A stretch of 64,000 nucleotides of DNA from Blastocladiella emersonii ATCC 22665. Lineage: Eukaryota > Blastocladiomycota > Blastocladiomycetes > Blastocladiales > Blastocladiaceae. The stretch is taken from NCBI GenBank assembly GCA_025594325.1, contig JANHCV010000001.1, positions 4,278,001 to 4,342,000 on the forward strand, in the 5' to 3' direction. The notes under the pieces were generated by a model. It was given only the letters and a program-made list of their open reading frames with translations, did not search any database and was not told the DNA's origin. This document shows positions 38,962 to 49,136 of the stretch, in pieces; the stretch's first letter is position 1, and each line of letters starts with the position of its first letter. The translations under genes and the position numbers were made by a program.

Positions 38962-39857
38962 TCAGTCCTCCATCTCGTCGGGGTTGAGTGCCTGTTGCGC
39001 AAACTGCTCGGCGTCGGCGGCGATGTCGGCGGGGACCATGACGTGGCGGTTCTTGGAGGCCTCGCAGATCCAGGACAGCTCGAGCTCAAAGTCCTTGTCC
39101 TTGGCCTCGTCGTGGACAACGTGGAGGATGCGAGCGGCCTCGCGGACGGCGTCGCGGACCGAGAGCTCGTCGAGCTTGAGCTTCTCGATCTCGGTCTTGG
39201 CGAGCTGCTTGCCCTTGCCGATGGCGATGCCGCGGTAGCCGAAGAAGTTGCCGGCGGGGTCGATCATGTAGAGGGCGGGGCCCGTGTGGTCGAAGGTGCC
39301 GAGGATGACGGCGGAGCCAAAGGGGCGGACCGACGAGTAGAGCGTGTAGGCCTGGACGTAGCTGGACAGGCGGTCGGCGAGCTGCTTGCCGGCAATGGGC
39401 TCCTTGTAGGTGGAGCGCCAGTGGGCGGCCTCCTCGCGGGCGCGGCCGACGAGGTGGCGGCCGTCGGCGAGCAGGCCGGCCGTGGCGACGCCGACGTGGT
39501 AGTCGACCGTCTGCGTGCGCTTGTTGCCGCCGGGGACCAGCAGCTTGGACGGCACGAGCTTCTCGATGGCGAGCACGATGCCGTCCTTGCAGCGCAGGCC
39601 GATGGCGGTGCTAGAGGAGGGGAGTGGGGCGCATGTGAGCGAGCGCGGGTCCCTCGCCGACCTAAGCGCGCGGGAGACGCACCCGCTGTTCTCAACGGCC
39701 TTGTTGGCGTACTCGACCTGGAAGATGCGGCCGTCTGGCGAGTAGGTCGACGAGGCCAGGTCGTACTACGCGATGGCGGCGGGTCGGTTACTGCGTGGTC
39801 GATACATGGTGGCGGGCGGGCGGTCCGGATGCATACGCCGGTGCCAATGGAGGTCAT
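38962..39857 (-). CDS. PRE10: 20S proteasome subunit alpha-7 (PSMA3/Pre10 type)
   Basis: Exons 39857-39837, 39765-39683 and 39610-38962 (introns of 71 and 72 bp) give 250 residues, the usual length. The N-terminus assembles to [35 protein letters not shown], carrying the proteasome alpha signature. It continues TAIGLRCKDGIVLAIEKLVPSKL, the form typical of alpha-7. The acidic end (PDEMED) is also typical. It is a non-catalytic ring subunit that gates the 20S core in cytosol and nucleus. Exon 1 is only 21 nt; the donor GTATGC was chosen because it restores GTGYDL. Confidence 0.95.
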
Positions 39858-40284
39858 GCTGGAGGTGGTTCGTTGATTCCGTTGCTACGTGTTGCTGTTG
39901 CGTGCAGCGAGGGTCAGAAGAGCGACGCGTCGAAGGTCGACCGGCTCGCAGGCGCGATCAGCAGGCGGCGAAAAGTACGTCACGGTGCCGCGTGGCGGTC
40001 ACGCGCGGCGGCTGCCAGGTGTGGCTGTCTCGTCACGCGGGGCAGTCGCGTGCTCGGCTGAGCCTCACTCGCGCGCACGGGCCATGGCGCGACCCGCGAC
40101 CCCCGGTTTCGAGTCGCCCGCGGCCTTAACCGGCGCTTCTTTCATTGCGGTGCGCTCTCCCACCAGCAACGGCAACTGTACAAGACCGCGCCGCGCCCCC
40201 GCCGCGCGACCCTCTCTCCCCCCCGCCCACCCACCCCCACACAACCAACCCCATCCCACGCCAAGCAACGCATCGACCACCACC
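39858..40284. promoter_or_regulatory. Divergent intergenic region, proteasome alpha7 / peptide transporter
   Basis: About 427 bp between divergent starts. The last 100 bp are C-rich pyrimidine tracts preceding the transporter ATG, as in a 5' UTR. Confidence 0.4.
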
Positions 40285-42060
40285 ATGGACAAGGAAACCT
40301 CGCCTCTGCTCAGCAGCGGCACCCGCACACCAACGTCGCCGCCGCGCCAGCGGCAGCCGCTGCTCACCGCGGCCGGCGCATCGTCATCGGTCTCGCCGAC
40401 AACATCGCCCGTGCCCGCCGCCGGGCTCGCGTCGTACGGCAGCGACCACGACCATGAGGCCGCCAACGACTACGGCGACGACACGCACCTGCTCTCGCCG
40501 ACGGAGCGCGAGCGGCTGGCCAACGACACGACGATCCCGCGGTCCGTCTACTTCATTGTCGGCAACGAGTTCTGCGAGCGGTTCGCCTTCTACGGCATCA
40601 AGGCGGTCCTGTTCATCTACCTCACGCGGTACCTGCAGATCGGCTCCGACACGAGCACCGCCCTCGTCCACACCTTCACCATGGCCGCCTACACGGCCAC
40701 GCTGCTCGGCGGCGTCCTGTCCGACTCGTACCTCGGCCGCTTCCGCACCATCCTGTACCTGTCGCTCGTCTACTGCGTCGGCAACCTGCTGCTCTCCGTG
40801 ACCGCCATCCCGGGCGTCATGAGCCGCGCCAGCGACGGGTCCGTGTCGCCCATGGGCGCGTTCGCCGGCCTGACCCTCCTCGCCATCGGCACGGGCGGCA
40901 TCAAGCCGTGCGTCTCGGCGTTCGGCGCCGACCAGTTCCACGCGACGCAGGTCCGCGGCATCTCCATCTTCTCGCTCTTCTATTTCGCCATCAACTCGGG
41001 CTCGCTGCTGTCCATGTTCATCACCCCGGTCCTGCGGTCGCAGTCGTGCTTTGGCCGCTCCGACTGCTTCCCGCTCGCCTTTGGCCTGCCGTCGGGCCTG
41101 ATGCTCGTGTCGACGCTCGTCTTCATCTCGGGCCGCGCCTACTACCGCCAGACCCCGCCCGAGGGCAACGTGCTGGCGCGCGTGCTGGCCGCGATCCGGT
41201 TCGCGCGCGCCGAGCGCGCCCGCAGCCCGGACGCGTCCAAGTCGCACTGGATCGACTACGCGGCGGCCGACCCGCGGTTCGACGCGGCCTTCCTCGCCGA
41301 CGTCAAGCAGCTGCTCCGCGTCGTGTGGGTGTTCCTCCCGCTGCCGCTGTTCTGGACGCTGTTCGACCAGCAGGCGTCGCGGTGGACGTCGCAGGCGCTG
41401 CTCATGAAGGCGGACCTCGACCTATTCGGGTGGGTCGTGGCCATCAAGCCCGACCAGATGCAGGTCGCCAACGCGCTGCTGATCCTGGCCTTCATCCCGC
41501 TGTTCCAGCGGTTCGTGTACCCGAACTTTGCCGTGCTCAAGTCGCCGCTGCGCCGCATGGCCATCGGCATGAGCCTCGCCGGGTGCAGCTTCATCCTCGC
41601 CGGCCTGCTGCAGCTGCGCATTGACCGCGCCGTGTACGCGGCGTACGAGAACGGCCAACTCGTGGACGTGGTCGACCCGGCGACCCGCAGCAAGCTCGCC
41701 GAGCAGGGGTCCCTCGTGTGCGTGTCGGGGTGCGTGCCGATCCTGTGGCAGGTACCGCAGTACATGGTCATCACGGCCGGCGAGATCCTGTTCTCGATCA
41801 CGGGGCTCGAGTTCGCCTACTCGCAGTCGCCGCCCTCGCTTAAGTCCGTGTGCCAGTCGGCGTGGCAGATGACGGTTGCCGTCGGCAACCTGCTCGTCAT
41901 CATCATCGCCGAGTCGCGCATGTTCGACGCTGCCCCCGAACTCTTCTTCTTCGCCTCGGCCCTGTTCGTCGCCACGGGCATCTTCGTGGTCATGAGCCGC
42001 GACTTTCGCTTCGTTCGGCCCGCCGCAGAGACCTATTCGAATGAAGAGGATGTGATGTGA
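40285..42060 (+). CDS. PTR2: Proton-coupled oligopeptide transporter (POT/PTR2 family)
   Basis: Single exon, 591 residues, as expected for the family. A disordered N-terminus (TSPLLSSGTRTPTSPPRQRQ) precedes the signature NEFCERFAFYGIKAVLFIYLTRYLQ, which contains the ExxERFxYYG proton-coupling motif with F for the first Y. Next come GGVLSDSYLGRFRTILYLSLVY and GTGGIKPCVSAFGADQF. Twelve helices can be followed to SALFVATGIFVVMSRDFRFV. It imports di- and tripeptides with protons at the plasma membrane. Start chosen at MDKETSPLL; in-frame sequence upstream is not protein-like. Confidence 0.94.
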   Translation: MDKETSPLLSSGTRTPTSPPRQRQPLLTAAGASSSVSPTTSPVPAAGLASYGSDHDHEAANDYGDDTHLLSPTERERLANDTTIPRSVYFIVGNEFCERFAFYGIKAVLFIYLTRYLQIGSDTSTALVHTFTMAAYTATLLGGVLSDSYLGRFRTILYLSLVYCVGNLLLSVTAIPGVMSRASDGSVSPMGAFAGLTLLAIGTGGIKPCVSAFGADQFHATQVRGISIFSLFYFAINSGSLLSMFITPVLRSQSCFGRSDCFPLAFGLPSGLMLVSTLVFISGRAYYRQTPPEGNVLARVLAAIRFARAERARSPDASKSHWIDYAAADPRFDAAFLADVKQLLRVVWVFLPLPLFWTLFDQQASRWTSQALLMKADLDLFGWVVAIKPDQMQVANALLILAFIPLFQRFVYPNFAVLKSPLRRMAIGMSLAGCSFILAGLLQLRIDRAVYAAYENGQLVDVVDPATRSKLAEQGSLVCVSGCVPILWQVPQYMVITAGEILFSITGLEFAYSQSPPSLKSVCQSAWQMTVAVGNLLVIIIAESRMFDAAPELFFFASALFVATGIFVVMSRDFRFVRPAAETYSNEEDVM

Positions 42061-42267
42061 TGTGGTGTTGTACTTATTCTCCTACCTGCCCGCCCTCCCG
42101 TCCTCTACCCGTCCATCGCGCCGTGCGATGCCCCAGTCCCATATCCTTCCCCCTCATTCCGACTCTCAACACGTTTTGATAACATCGAACTAAGTATTTC
42201 TTGATAAGCAAGGGAAGGGAGCGGAGCAGAGCAGCGCAGCCAGGTATACAGCAACAACACTGCGAGC

Positions 42268-43077
42268 TCAGAACTCGTAGTGGGCGCGGAGCCACGCAAC
42301 AAACTTGGTGTAGGTAGCCTCGAGGTCGTCGTTGACGAGGACCACGTCGTGGGCGCCGGGCGTCTGCGCGTACTCGATCTCGGCCTTGGCGGCGGCGAGC
42401 CGGTCCGCGATCGCGTCCTCGGCCTCGGTCCCGCGCCCGCGCAGCCGCTGCTCGAGCACGCCGACCGACGGCGGCTGGATGAACATGAACCGCGCGTGCA
42501 GGTCCGTCGCCTTGACCAGCTTAACGCCCTGCATGTCGACTACAAGGGTACGGGTGCGAGGGTGAGATGACGGCGGGGGAAAGGGCAGCGGGCGTGTGAA
42601 CGTACTGTCGAGGATGCAGATCTTGCCCTGGCCCGTCACCTGGCGCACGCCCTGGACCGACGTCCCGTACAGGTTCTTGGCGAACTCGGCGTGCTCGATG
42701 AAGGCGCCCTGCCCGATCAGCTCCGTGAACTGCTCGCGCGTCACAAAGTTGTAGTTGATGCCGTCCACCTCTCCCGGCCGCGGCTTGCGGGTTGTGTCTA
42801 CACCAAAGAGGTCGCGTCAGAGCTGCGATCCGTCGTATGATCGCGCCGCCACCACACGTACGCGACACGGAGAAGCCGAACGCGTTCGGGAACTCCTTGA
42901 ACAGGCGCGTGAGCAGCGTCGACTTGCCTAGACGGACGAAAAGCGGGGGTCAGGGATGATGGCCGTGACGCGGGCGGAGGCGAGACGCCGCGTACCCGAC
43001 CCGCTGGGCCCGCTCATGACGAGCGGCCGCTTGTTGTCCATGATGATGGGCGAGGCGTCGGTGGCAGAGGGCGACAT
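42268..43077 (-). CDS. GUK1: Guanylate kinase
   Basis: Exons 43077-42996, 42927-42862, 42797-42606 and 42539-42268 give 203 residues, the typical size. The P-loop is MSGPSGSGKSTL. SVSHTTRKPRPGEVDGINYNF is the GMP-binding region with the conserved Arg and Tyr. GVRQVTGQGKICILDIDMQG holds the next core strand. It phosphorylates GMP to GDP with ATP in the cytosol. The start lies inside MSPSATDASPIIMDNKRPLV; the internal Met of IIMD is an alternative. All introns are 64-68 bp with GTACG donors. Confidence 0.95.
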
Positions 43078-43622
43078 GGTCGAGTAGTGCTTGATAGAGC
43101 TAGGCGCGATACGACTGGGGGCAGAGAGGCAAGGCTCAAAGAGTCAGATCGGGAGCCTGATTCTCTTTATATACCAGCGGCAGGGTCGCGGCGGCGCGGG
43201 AGACGGAGACCGGGACCGACAGCGCGGCGACAGCACGATAGTCATGGGCCAGCGCACGATCCGTTCCCCCGCTGCGCACCCGCTGGCGATGCGTGCGCGT
43301 GCCGATGGCCGATGGCGGGCGGCTGGGCCGAGGGGAGACAGCAGTCACGCACATGGAGCGATGTGCTGCGGACAGGACCGAGCGCGACAGTGTATACATG
43401 GGCGGGGGTGGAGCGGCGGGTTGCACGGAGTGCGGAGAGCGGATTCGGCGGGTAGGTCGAGGGGAGACACTGGCAAAGTGGCGCGGCTCGATCCCGAACA
43501 AAAATTTGGGGTTTCATGTGCGCGTGGATCTCACGTGGCGTGAGACACGGGCGGTGCGAGACGCGTTTTCGCGCGGGGCGGGCGGACGGTCGTGGCACGA
43601 ATCAGGTATGTATGAGGGCACA
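43078..43622. other. Intergenic region, guanylate kinase / F-box gene
   Basis: About 545 bp holding the guanylate kinase promoter and the 3' end of the F-box gene, both transcribed to the left. No gene supported. Confidence 0.4.
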
Positions 43623-45719
43623 TCAAACGGCTGCTCCGTTCCGCTCGCGCGACACGCGCGCCGGGACCGGAGGCTCGAGCGGCGCGGCGTCGCTCTTGAC
43701 TTGAGACGGTTTGGTTGCTGGTACCGGTGCCGGGTCGACCTCACGCCACCGCGGCCCCCGCGTCTCGTCCACCCCAACACCGCCGCTCCACGCGTCGCAC
43801 AGGATCTGGACCGGCCGCGGCCACGGTTTCGCGATTGCGACACGAATCTCGGCGAGCCCGCGCGTCGGCCGCACGCGGGCCAGCGCGCGCGCAATGTGAC
43901 CGCGACCCGTCCACCACGCCACGTCGCAGGCCGTGATCGAGCAGGTCCCGCCCGGTGGCGGGTGCCACCGCACCGCGCCGCGGATCTGGAGCGTCGTCAG
44001 CCGCGGCCACTCGCCCGCGAGGAGCGACGTGAGCAGTGTCACCTCAGCGAACAGCGCGGTGACGAGCGGGCCGCTGTCGATGACCAGCGTGTGCAGCGTC
44101 GTGTTGGGGGCGAGGAGCGGCGGGTGGATGAGCGGCGGGCGAGGCTGGTGTGGCGCGATGAGCATGGCGGCGGTCGGGTCGGCGAGGATGGTGAGGGAGT
44201 CGAGGGGTGGAGGTGGGTCGAGAGCGGGCGAGTCGGCGGGGTTGAACGAGTGCGCGACCACGAGCTTGCGGAGCGGCGGGGGTTGTGACGAGGAACGGTC
44301 GAGCCGCACCGCCGTGTCCTGGATCGTGAGCGCGGACAAGTTCGGGAACGGCGCGAGGTCGATGGATGGTGGCGGCTGCAGCGTGGAAGTCGTATGCGAC
44401 CAGGACACGGCCGTGGGCGACTCGGACATGGCGGCGTCGGCGATGGTGAGAGTGCGAACGGTTGAGAAGGCAGACACACTGGCGAGCGAGCGGAGCTCCC
44501 TTGACGTGGCCGAGAGCGTCTCGAGGCAGGCAAAGGAGGATGTTTCGGTGGCAACCGCATCGGCTGGTGCGACGGACACGTCCATGAGCTCGAGTGCCGC
44601 CAGCTCGGGCAGCCCAGCGAGCGACTGGACCGCAGCCGGGCCGAGCGTCCAGTTCGAAGCGGGCAGCCGTCGTAGCCGTGGGAAGCGCGTCGCCCACTCT
44701 GCACACGACAATTGTGGCCGGTGCCCGCGTGTTGAGGTGAGGACGAGCGACTCGAGTAGCGGCGCGTGGAGCACACCAATGACCTCGGCCGCCCACGGCG
44801 CGTACAGCTCGAGCTCACGTAGCGCCGGTGCGTGAATCGGGTCACCGGGCGGCAGCGCAAACGAGCCTGCGCACGCGTGGATGACGGTCAAGCTGATGCG
44901 CGTCAGCGACAGAGTGCGCAACGCAGCGTCGACGACACCCGGTAGGATAGCGGGCGCGCGCAGCGCCAGCTCGCGGCAGCTGCTCGCGAGTCTCGGGAGC
45001 ACTGCGATTGCACACTCGGGTCCGCCGGGCATATGTCGCGACGAGCACACGTCGATCCAGTCGAGCCGTACGCGCGCAGCCGTGACCGTGAGCGGGAGCA
45101 GCGCCGAGATCTCGGACGGGCAGCAGAACTTGATTTCGAGCGAGCTGAGCTTGCGCGAGGATCCCGCCTCGCCGCCCGTCATCGCAGCGACCGCGAGGAC
45201 GCGTGCGGCCGTCGGGTTCCCGGGAATCCAGACCTGCAGGTGCCGCAACCTTGCCGCGCGCTTGACGAGCAGCTCGAGCAGCGGCAGGCCGTGCAGCATG
45301 TCGCCGGGGAGGTGCAGCCCGCCCGTCACGCGCAGCCGGCGGATCGAGCGCGACGGCAGCGGGTACGGCGGCGGCGCGTTGCATCCCGGACTGCGGCTGC
45401 TGCGCTGCAGCAGGAGGCCCGAGGCGGCGTCGACGCGGAACAGCGTGGGTCCGTCGGACTGCAGCGTGGGCGTCCCGAGCGGCGCGGTCGACCCGGCCGG
45501 CGGCTCGGCGTACGTGACGTTGACGCCGCGGAGGTCGAGGACGCGGGCGAGCTCGAGCGCGCACGGGTGGTATAGGCTCGGCGCGGCGAAGGCGAGCGCC
45601 TCGAGCGACCGCGTGTCTCGGTGCGCTAGCGACCCGCAGACGTGCCGCGCGATCGCCGACAGGATCTCGCTCGGCAGCTGGTCCAGCGACGGGGGTGGTG
45701 GAGCCGGCGGCGGGACCAT
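43623..45719 (-). CDS. F-box / leucine-rich-repeat-like protein
   Basis: Single exon, 698 residues. The start MVPPPAPPPPSLDQLPSEILSAIARHVCG is an F-box-like helix (LPxEIL), followed by LEALAFAAPSLYHPCALELARVLDLRG. The rest consists of irregular Leu-rich segments that resemble degenerate LRRs (for example LRELELYAPWAAEVIGVLHAPLLESLVL; FPRLRRLPASNWTLG; LAALELMDVSV; FPNLSALTIQDTAV). Such proteins usually select substrates for SCF ubiquitin ligases through Skp1. Fungal genomes carry many divergent members, and the target is unknown. Confidence 0.75.
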   Translation of the reverse strand: MVPPPAPPPPSLDQLPSEILSAIARHVCGSLAHRDTRSLEALAFAAPSLYHPCALELARVLDLRGVNVTYAEPPAGSTAPLGTPTLQSDGPTLFRVDAASGLLLQRSSRSPGCNAPPPYPLPSRSIRRLRVTGGLHLPGDMLHGLPLLELLVKRAARLRHLQVWIPGNPTAARVLAVAAMTGGEAGSSRKLSSLEIKFCCPSEISALLPLTVTAARVRLDWIDVCSSRHMPGGPECAIAVLPRLASSCRELALRAPAILPGVVDAALRTLSLTRISLTVIHACAGSFALPPGDPIHAPALRELELYAPWAAEVIGVLHAPLLESLVLTSTRGHRPQLSCAEWATRFPRLRRLPASNWTLGPAAVQSLAGLPELAALELMDVSVAPADAVATETSSFACLETLSATSRELRSLASVSAFSTVRTLTIADAAMSESPTAVSWSHTTSTLQPPPSIDLAPFPNLSALTIQDTAVRLDRSSSQPPPLRKLVVAHSFNPADSPALDPPPPLDSLTILADPTAAMLIAPHQPRPPLIHPPLLAPNTTLHTLVIDSGPLVTALFAEVTLLTSLLAGEWPRLTTLQIRGAVRWHPPPGGTCSITACDVAWWTGRGHIARALARVRPTRGLAEIRVAIAKPWPRPVQILCDAWSGGVGVDETRGPRWREVDPAPVPATKPSQVKSDAAPLEPPVPARVSRERNGAAV

Positions 45720-45950
45720 GGTGTGGTATGAAGTGCAGCGTCGGATTCGTCGGGTATGGGTTTTGTTTCGGGCAGTTACATGGGCAGGGGGCGGCTGAGT
45801 CGGGGCAGGGAGCGAGCGGCCGGGCAGGGCCGTGTTCGCGGCGGCGGAGCGAAGGGAATCTGCCGCGCCACACTGGTGACGCGTGGGAATACGCGTTGCG
45901 CCACTTTTCCTGTCACCTCAATCGGACGATTTTCGTTTGATGAAAAGACG

Positions 45951-45960
45951 ATATATATAA
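45951..45960. terminator. ATATATATAA element 3' of pirin gene
   Basis: Nineteen bases beyond the pirin stop on its strand; candidate 3'-end efficiency element. Confidence 0.35.
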
Positions 45961-45978
45961 ATGTTCAGAGGAGGTAGG

Positions 45979-47024
45979 TTACCAGCGGGCAACGCGGGCG
46001 CCGATCTCGCTCCGGAACTCGGGCGCGCGCTCGAACCCGTTCTTGCCCGAGTGGTAGTCGACCATCGCCTGGCGGATCTCGTCGCTCGTGTTCATAACGA
46101 AGGGGCCGTGCTGGACAATCGGCTCTACAATCGTGCATAGTAGTGAGTGAACTGGTCCCGCCGACTCGTCGAGTGGGAGAGAGCGTACCGTTGATGGGCT
46201 CGCCGGCAATGAAGACGAAACGGGCACCGTTCTCGCCAGCGACCACGGGCACCTCGGCCTGCGGAGAGACCTTGGCCGTCTCAGCCGACGGCGTGTCGAG
46301 GACGAGGCACTCCTTGGTGTTGCCGTCGAGCCCGCCGAACTTGGCCGAACCGTCGATGAGGTACGCGAACCCGTTGTAGCGCGTGGGCACCGGGATCGAG
46401 ACAGACGTGTTGGGCTTCATGGTCACGTCAAAGTAGCTGATGGGCGTCAGCGTGTGGACCTTGGCGGAACTGCCGAACGCGTCGCCGGCGATGAGCGTCA
46501 CGTTGACACCCTCGCTGGGCGTGACCTTGGGCAGCTCGGTGCCGCGCAGCTCCTGGTACCGCGGCTCCATCATCTTGTGCTTGGCGGGCAGGTTGACCCA
46601 CAGCTGCAGGCCCGTGTTCTCGTCCGCAATGGGGACCTCAGCATGCACGATGCCACGGCCGGCGGTCATCTAGAACGTTCGTGCGGCAGCAGTGAGCGCC
46701 CTTACGGCTTCCTCGTCACCTACAGGTCTCAACACCGCGTACCCACTGCAGATCGCCAGCGTCGATACGGCCACGATGACCAGCGAAGTCCTCGTGTTCA
46801 AATGCTCCCGTGACCATAAAAGTTATAGTCTCGAATCCGCGGTGAGGGTGATCCGAGAAACCAGCGGGCGGAGACACGTTGAACTCGTCCAGCATGAGGA
46901 ACGGGTCGAGGTTACGCAGCCCGTGCGTGCCGATCGAGCGGCGAACGCGTGCGCCGACACCCTCGGCCTGCTCGCGGGCGAGGACGGCGCGGACGGCCGT
47001 GCGGATGAGCGGGGCGGTCGACAT
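45979..47024 (-). CDS. Pirin (iron-binding cupin)
   Basis: Exons 47024-46743, 46669-46189 and 46124-45979 give 302 residues, the family norm. The first cupin has [15 protein letters not shown], with the two His iron ligands, then [17 protein letters not shown], with the other His and Glu ligands, restored by splicing at QW|MTAG. The second cupin ends [18 protein letters not shown], typical of pirins. Pirins are nuclear or cytosolic iron proteins, variously a transcription co-factor or a quercetin dioxygenase; the role in fungi is not firmly known. Both introns have GTACGC donors (73 and 64 bp). Confidence 0.95.
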
Positions 47025-47060
47025 GGTTGTTGTTGGGTAGCGGAGGGTTGGTGAGGGTGC

Positions 47061-48035
47061 TCAGTACGTGTGACGATGGGTAGCCTCCTCGTTGCCGCGG
47101 GTGCCGCTTCCTTTTGTAGTCGCCTCGGGGGTATGCTTCATCGCCAGCTCCGGGTGGAGGAGCGAGGGAAACCGACGGCGACGCGACCTGGATCGGTCAG
47201 CGGAAACGCCACACACGTGTGTGGCCGTCGGGTTCGCGAGCGCGATTTCCAACGCGCTGACGCGAATGCTGACACTGGCGCTGACGGAAGAAGCTGACGA
47301 CGAGGAAGGTGAGCGAAGAGGAAAGAGTCTAGGATTGTAAACGACGGCCGAAAACCAGTGCTCGGAGTGGTGGATGGGGACAACGAGTAGGTCCATGGCG
47401 AAGAAGTCGACGCGGGAGAGCCATCGTGCGACGTCGTTGTAGCCCTTGCGGAGGTGCGACATGAAGATGGTGTCGAACTGGTAGACGAGGGCTCGGCGAG
47501 GCGGCGGGAGGAGGGAAAGGCGGTACTTGATGTGGAAGGAGATGATGGCGTCGTCGATGTAGTTGGCCTTGACGTCGTCGACGTCGGGAACGGCCTTGTC
47601 GTCGAGCCTCACGAACGCGCCCAGCCTGACGTCGGTGGCGTTCTTGAGGTCGTCGATCGGGTACGCGAGGATCGTGACGTTGTGGCCCTGCTGGGCGCGC
47701 TCCTTGAGGTCCTCGTCGCTGCCAACGAGGTCGGCGAGGAGCGCCGAGATGGTCGTGGTGGCGTCCGAATCGTCGTCGGTCGAGGCGTCTGAATCGTCGT
47801 CGCTCTCGATGACGACGACGTCGGCCGGCGTGGCGGTGGCGCGGGCGGGCGCGAGAGCGGCCGGGACGGGGACCGGCGCGAACGAGTGACGGGCGCCGGG
47901 CGCGGGATGGGGACCGTGCCAGGTGGAGGCACGGCCGTTGGTGGTAGTGGGCCGTGCGAGGGGCGCCCGGCGGTTGTGGATGGGCTTGCGGCGGCGGGGG
48001 ATGATGGAGGGGAAGGTCGCGAGGCCCTCCGGCAT
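47061..48035 (-). CDS. Truncated Ulp1/SENP-like SUMO protease remnant (lacks the catalytic Asp and Cys region)
   Basis: Single reading frame of 324 residues. After a Pro/Arg-rich and acidic start (VVVIESDDDSDASTDDDSD), residues about 140-225 match the first half of a C48 peptidase of the SENP6/7 branch: NYIDDAIISFHIKYRL, YQFDTIFMSHLRKGY, WLSRVDFFAMDLLVVPIHHSEHWFSAVVYNP. The catalytic His is in HSEHW. After VVYNP the similarity stops. The expected following Asp (in a FDSL-type strand) and the Q...DCG catalytic Cys are absent, and the frame runs through Ser/Arg-rich sequence to a stop only 37 bp from the pirin start. It is either a decayed gene or a non-catalytic SUMO-binding protein. Confidence 0.65.
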   Translation of the reverse strand: MPEGLATFPSIIPRRRKPIHNRRAPLARPTTTNGRASTWHGPHPAPGARHSFAPVPVPAALAPARATATPADVVVIESDDDSDASTDDDSDATTTISALLADLVGSDEDLKERAQQGHNVTILAYPIDDLKNATDVRLGAFVRLDDKAVPDVDDVKANYIDDAIISFHIKYRLSLLPPPRRALVYQFDTIFMSHLRKGYNDVARWLSRVDFFAMDLLVVPIHHSEHWFSAVVYNPRLFPLRSPSSSSASSVSASVSIRVSALEIALANPTATHVCGVSADRSRSRRRRFPSLLHPELAMKHTPEATTKGSGTRGNEEATHRHTY

Positions 48036-48093
48036 GGTCCTATGTATGGATGAATAACCAAAAACGACAAAGTTGACACATGAAGCGCGTCGC

Positions 48094-49028
48094 TTAGCGC
48101 TTGTTCACCTCCATGTTCATAAACTCCTTGGCGGAGGTGCGCTTCAGCTCGGGGCGGTACGTGTACGGCATCAGACCTAGAGGTATGGGAGAGAGGCAAG
48201 TGTCAGTTGAGGTCACGGCGTCGCAACGAGCGGGAGCGAGAGGTGGGGGGGAAACCGTACCCATGGCACGCGCGCGCTTGATGGCCTTGGTCAGCTTGCG
48301 CTGGTGCTTGGCCGTCAGGTTCGTGTTCTTGCGGTGCATGATCATGCCCGTCTCGGTGACAAAGTTGCCGAGCACGCCCGCGTCCTTGTACAGGGCAAGC
48401 GGGTTGGTGCCCATGGCCTTGAACGCATCGAACTTGTAGTGGGTGAGTGAGCCAAAGGCGACACGCGGCGCGCCCGAGGTCTCGTCGAGGTCCTTGAGCG
48501 TGTACATCTGGAATTCGCGGCGGGTAACTGTGGGTCAGTAATCGGACATGTCTCCAGCGCGGATCGAGCCCGTGGTACGGGAATGTCCGTACGTCGCCGT
48601 TCTTGAAGTTCTTGTTGATCGAGTTGCCCGCGACAATGTCTACACGATGCCGGCCATGGACGTTAGACCGGCCCTCTCGAGGGATTGGAGGGGGATCCTC
48701 GTCATCCATGGAGCATACCAAGGATCGACTCTCCTGCCTTGGGCCGCTGGCCGAACGAGCGGCGCGCGGGTGCGCGAACCGACGCATAGCTGCCGCCGAC
48801 GGCAGCCTTGATGACCGATGGGCGCTCCGGCGCGGCGTCGGCAACAGGCGCTGCTTCCGCGGCGGGAGCGGCAGCCTCGGGCGCCTGCTCGGTCGAGGAG
48901 GCAATGGCGGCAGCCGCGATGTTGCCAATCGAGGACATGGCGCGGGTCGCCGCCGCGGCCGCGACCGACGAGATCGGGGCGGATGCCCGAGACAGTTGCA
49001 TCATGTTACGAGACAGCATTGCATTCAT
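48094..49028 (-). CDS. Mitochondrial small-subunit ribosomal protein bS18m
   Basis: Exons 49028-48719, 48639-48593, 48507-48261 and 48176-48094 give 228 residues. The N-terminal 90 residues are Ala/Ser/Arg-rich with few acids at the start (MLSRNMMQLSRAS), as for a mitochondrial presequence. The C-terminal half is a bS18 domain: NPLALYKDAGVLGNFVTETG, MIMHRKNTNLTAKHQRKLTKAIKRARAMGLMPYTYR. It binds 16S-type rRNA next to uS11m and bS6m in the mitoribosome. The exon 2-3 junction (GD|MYTLKDL) was chosen as the only phase-consistent one. The short divergent spacer (108 bp) to the dynein-2 gene suggests a shared promoter. Confidence 0.9.
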
Positions 49029-49136
49029 GGGCGTGCGGGTGCACCGGTAAGGACTCGAGGCCCTGCTGATCGCTGCCGCACGCAAAACTGCGAAGGGAGC
49101 GCTGCTTCGGTTTAGCCTCCCGCTCGCTGACATCAC

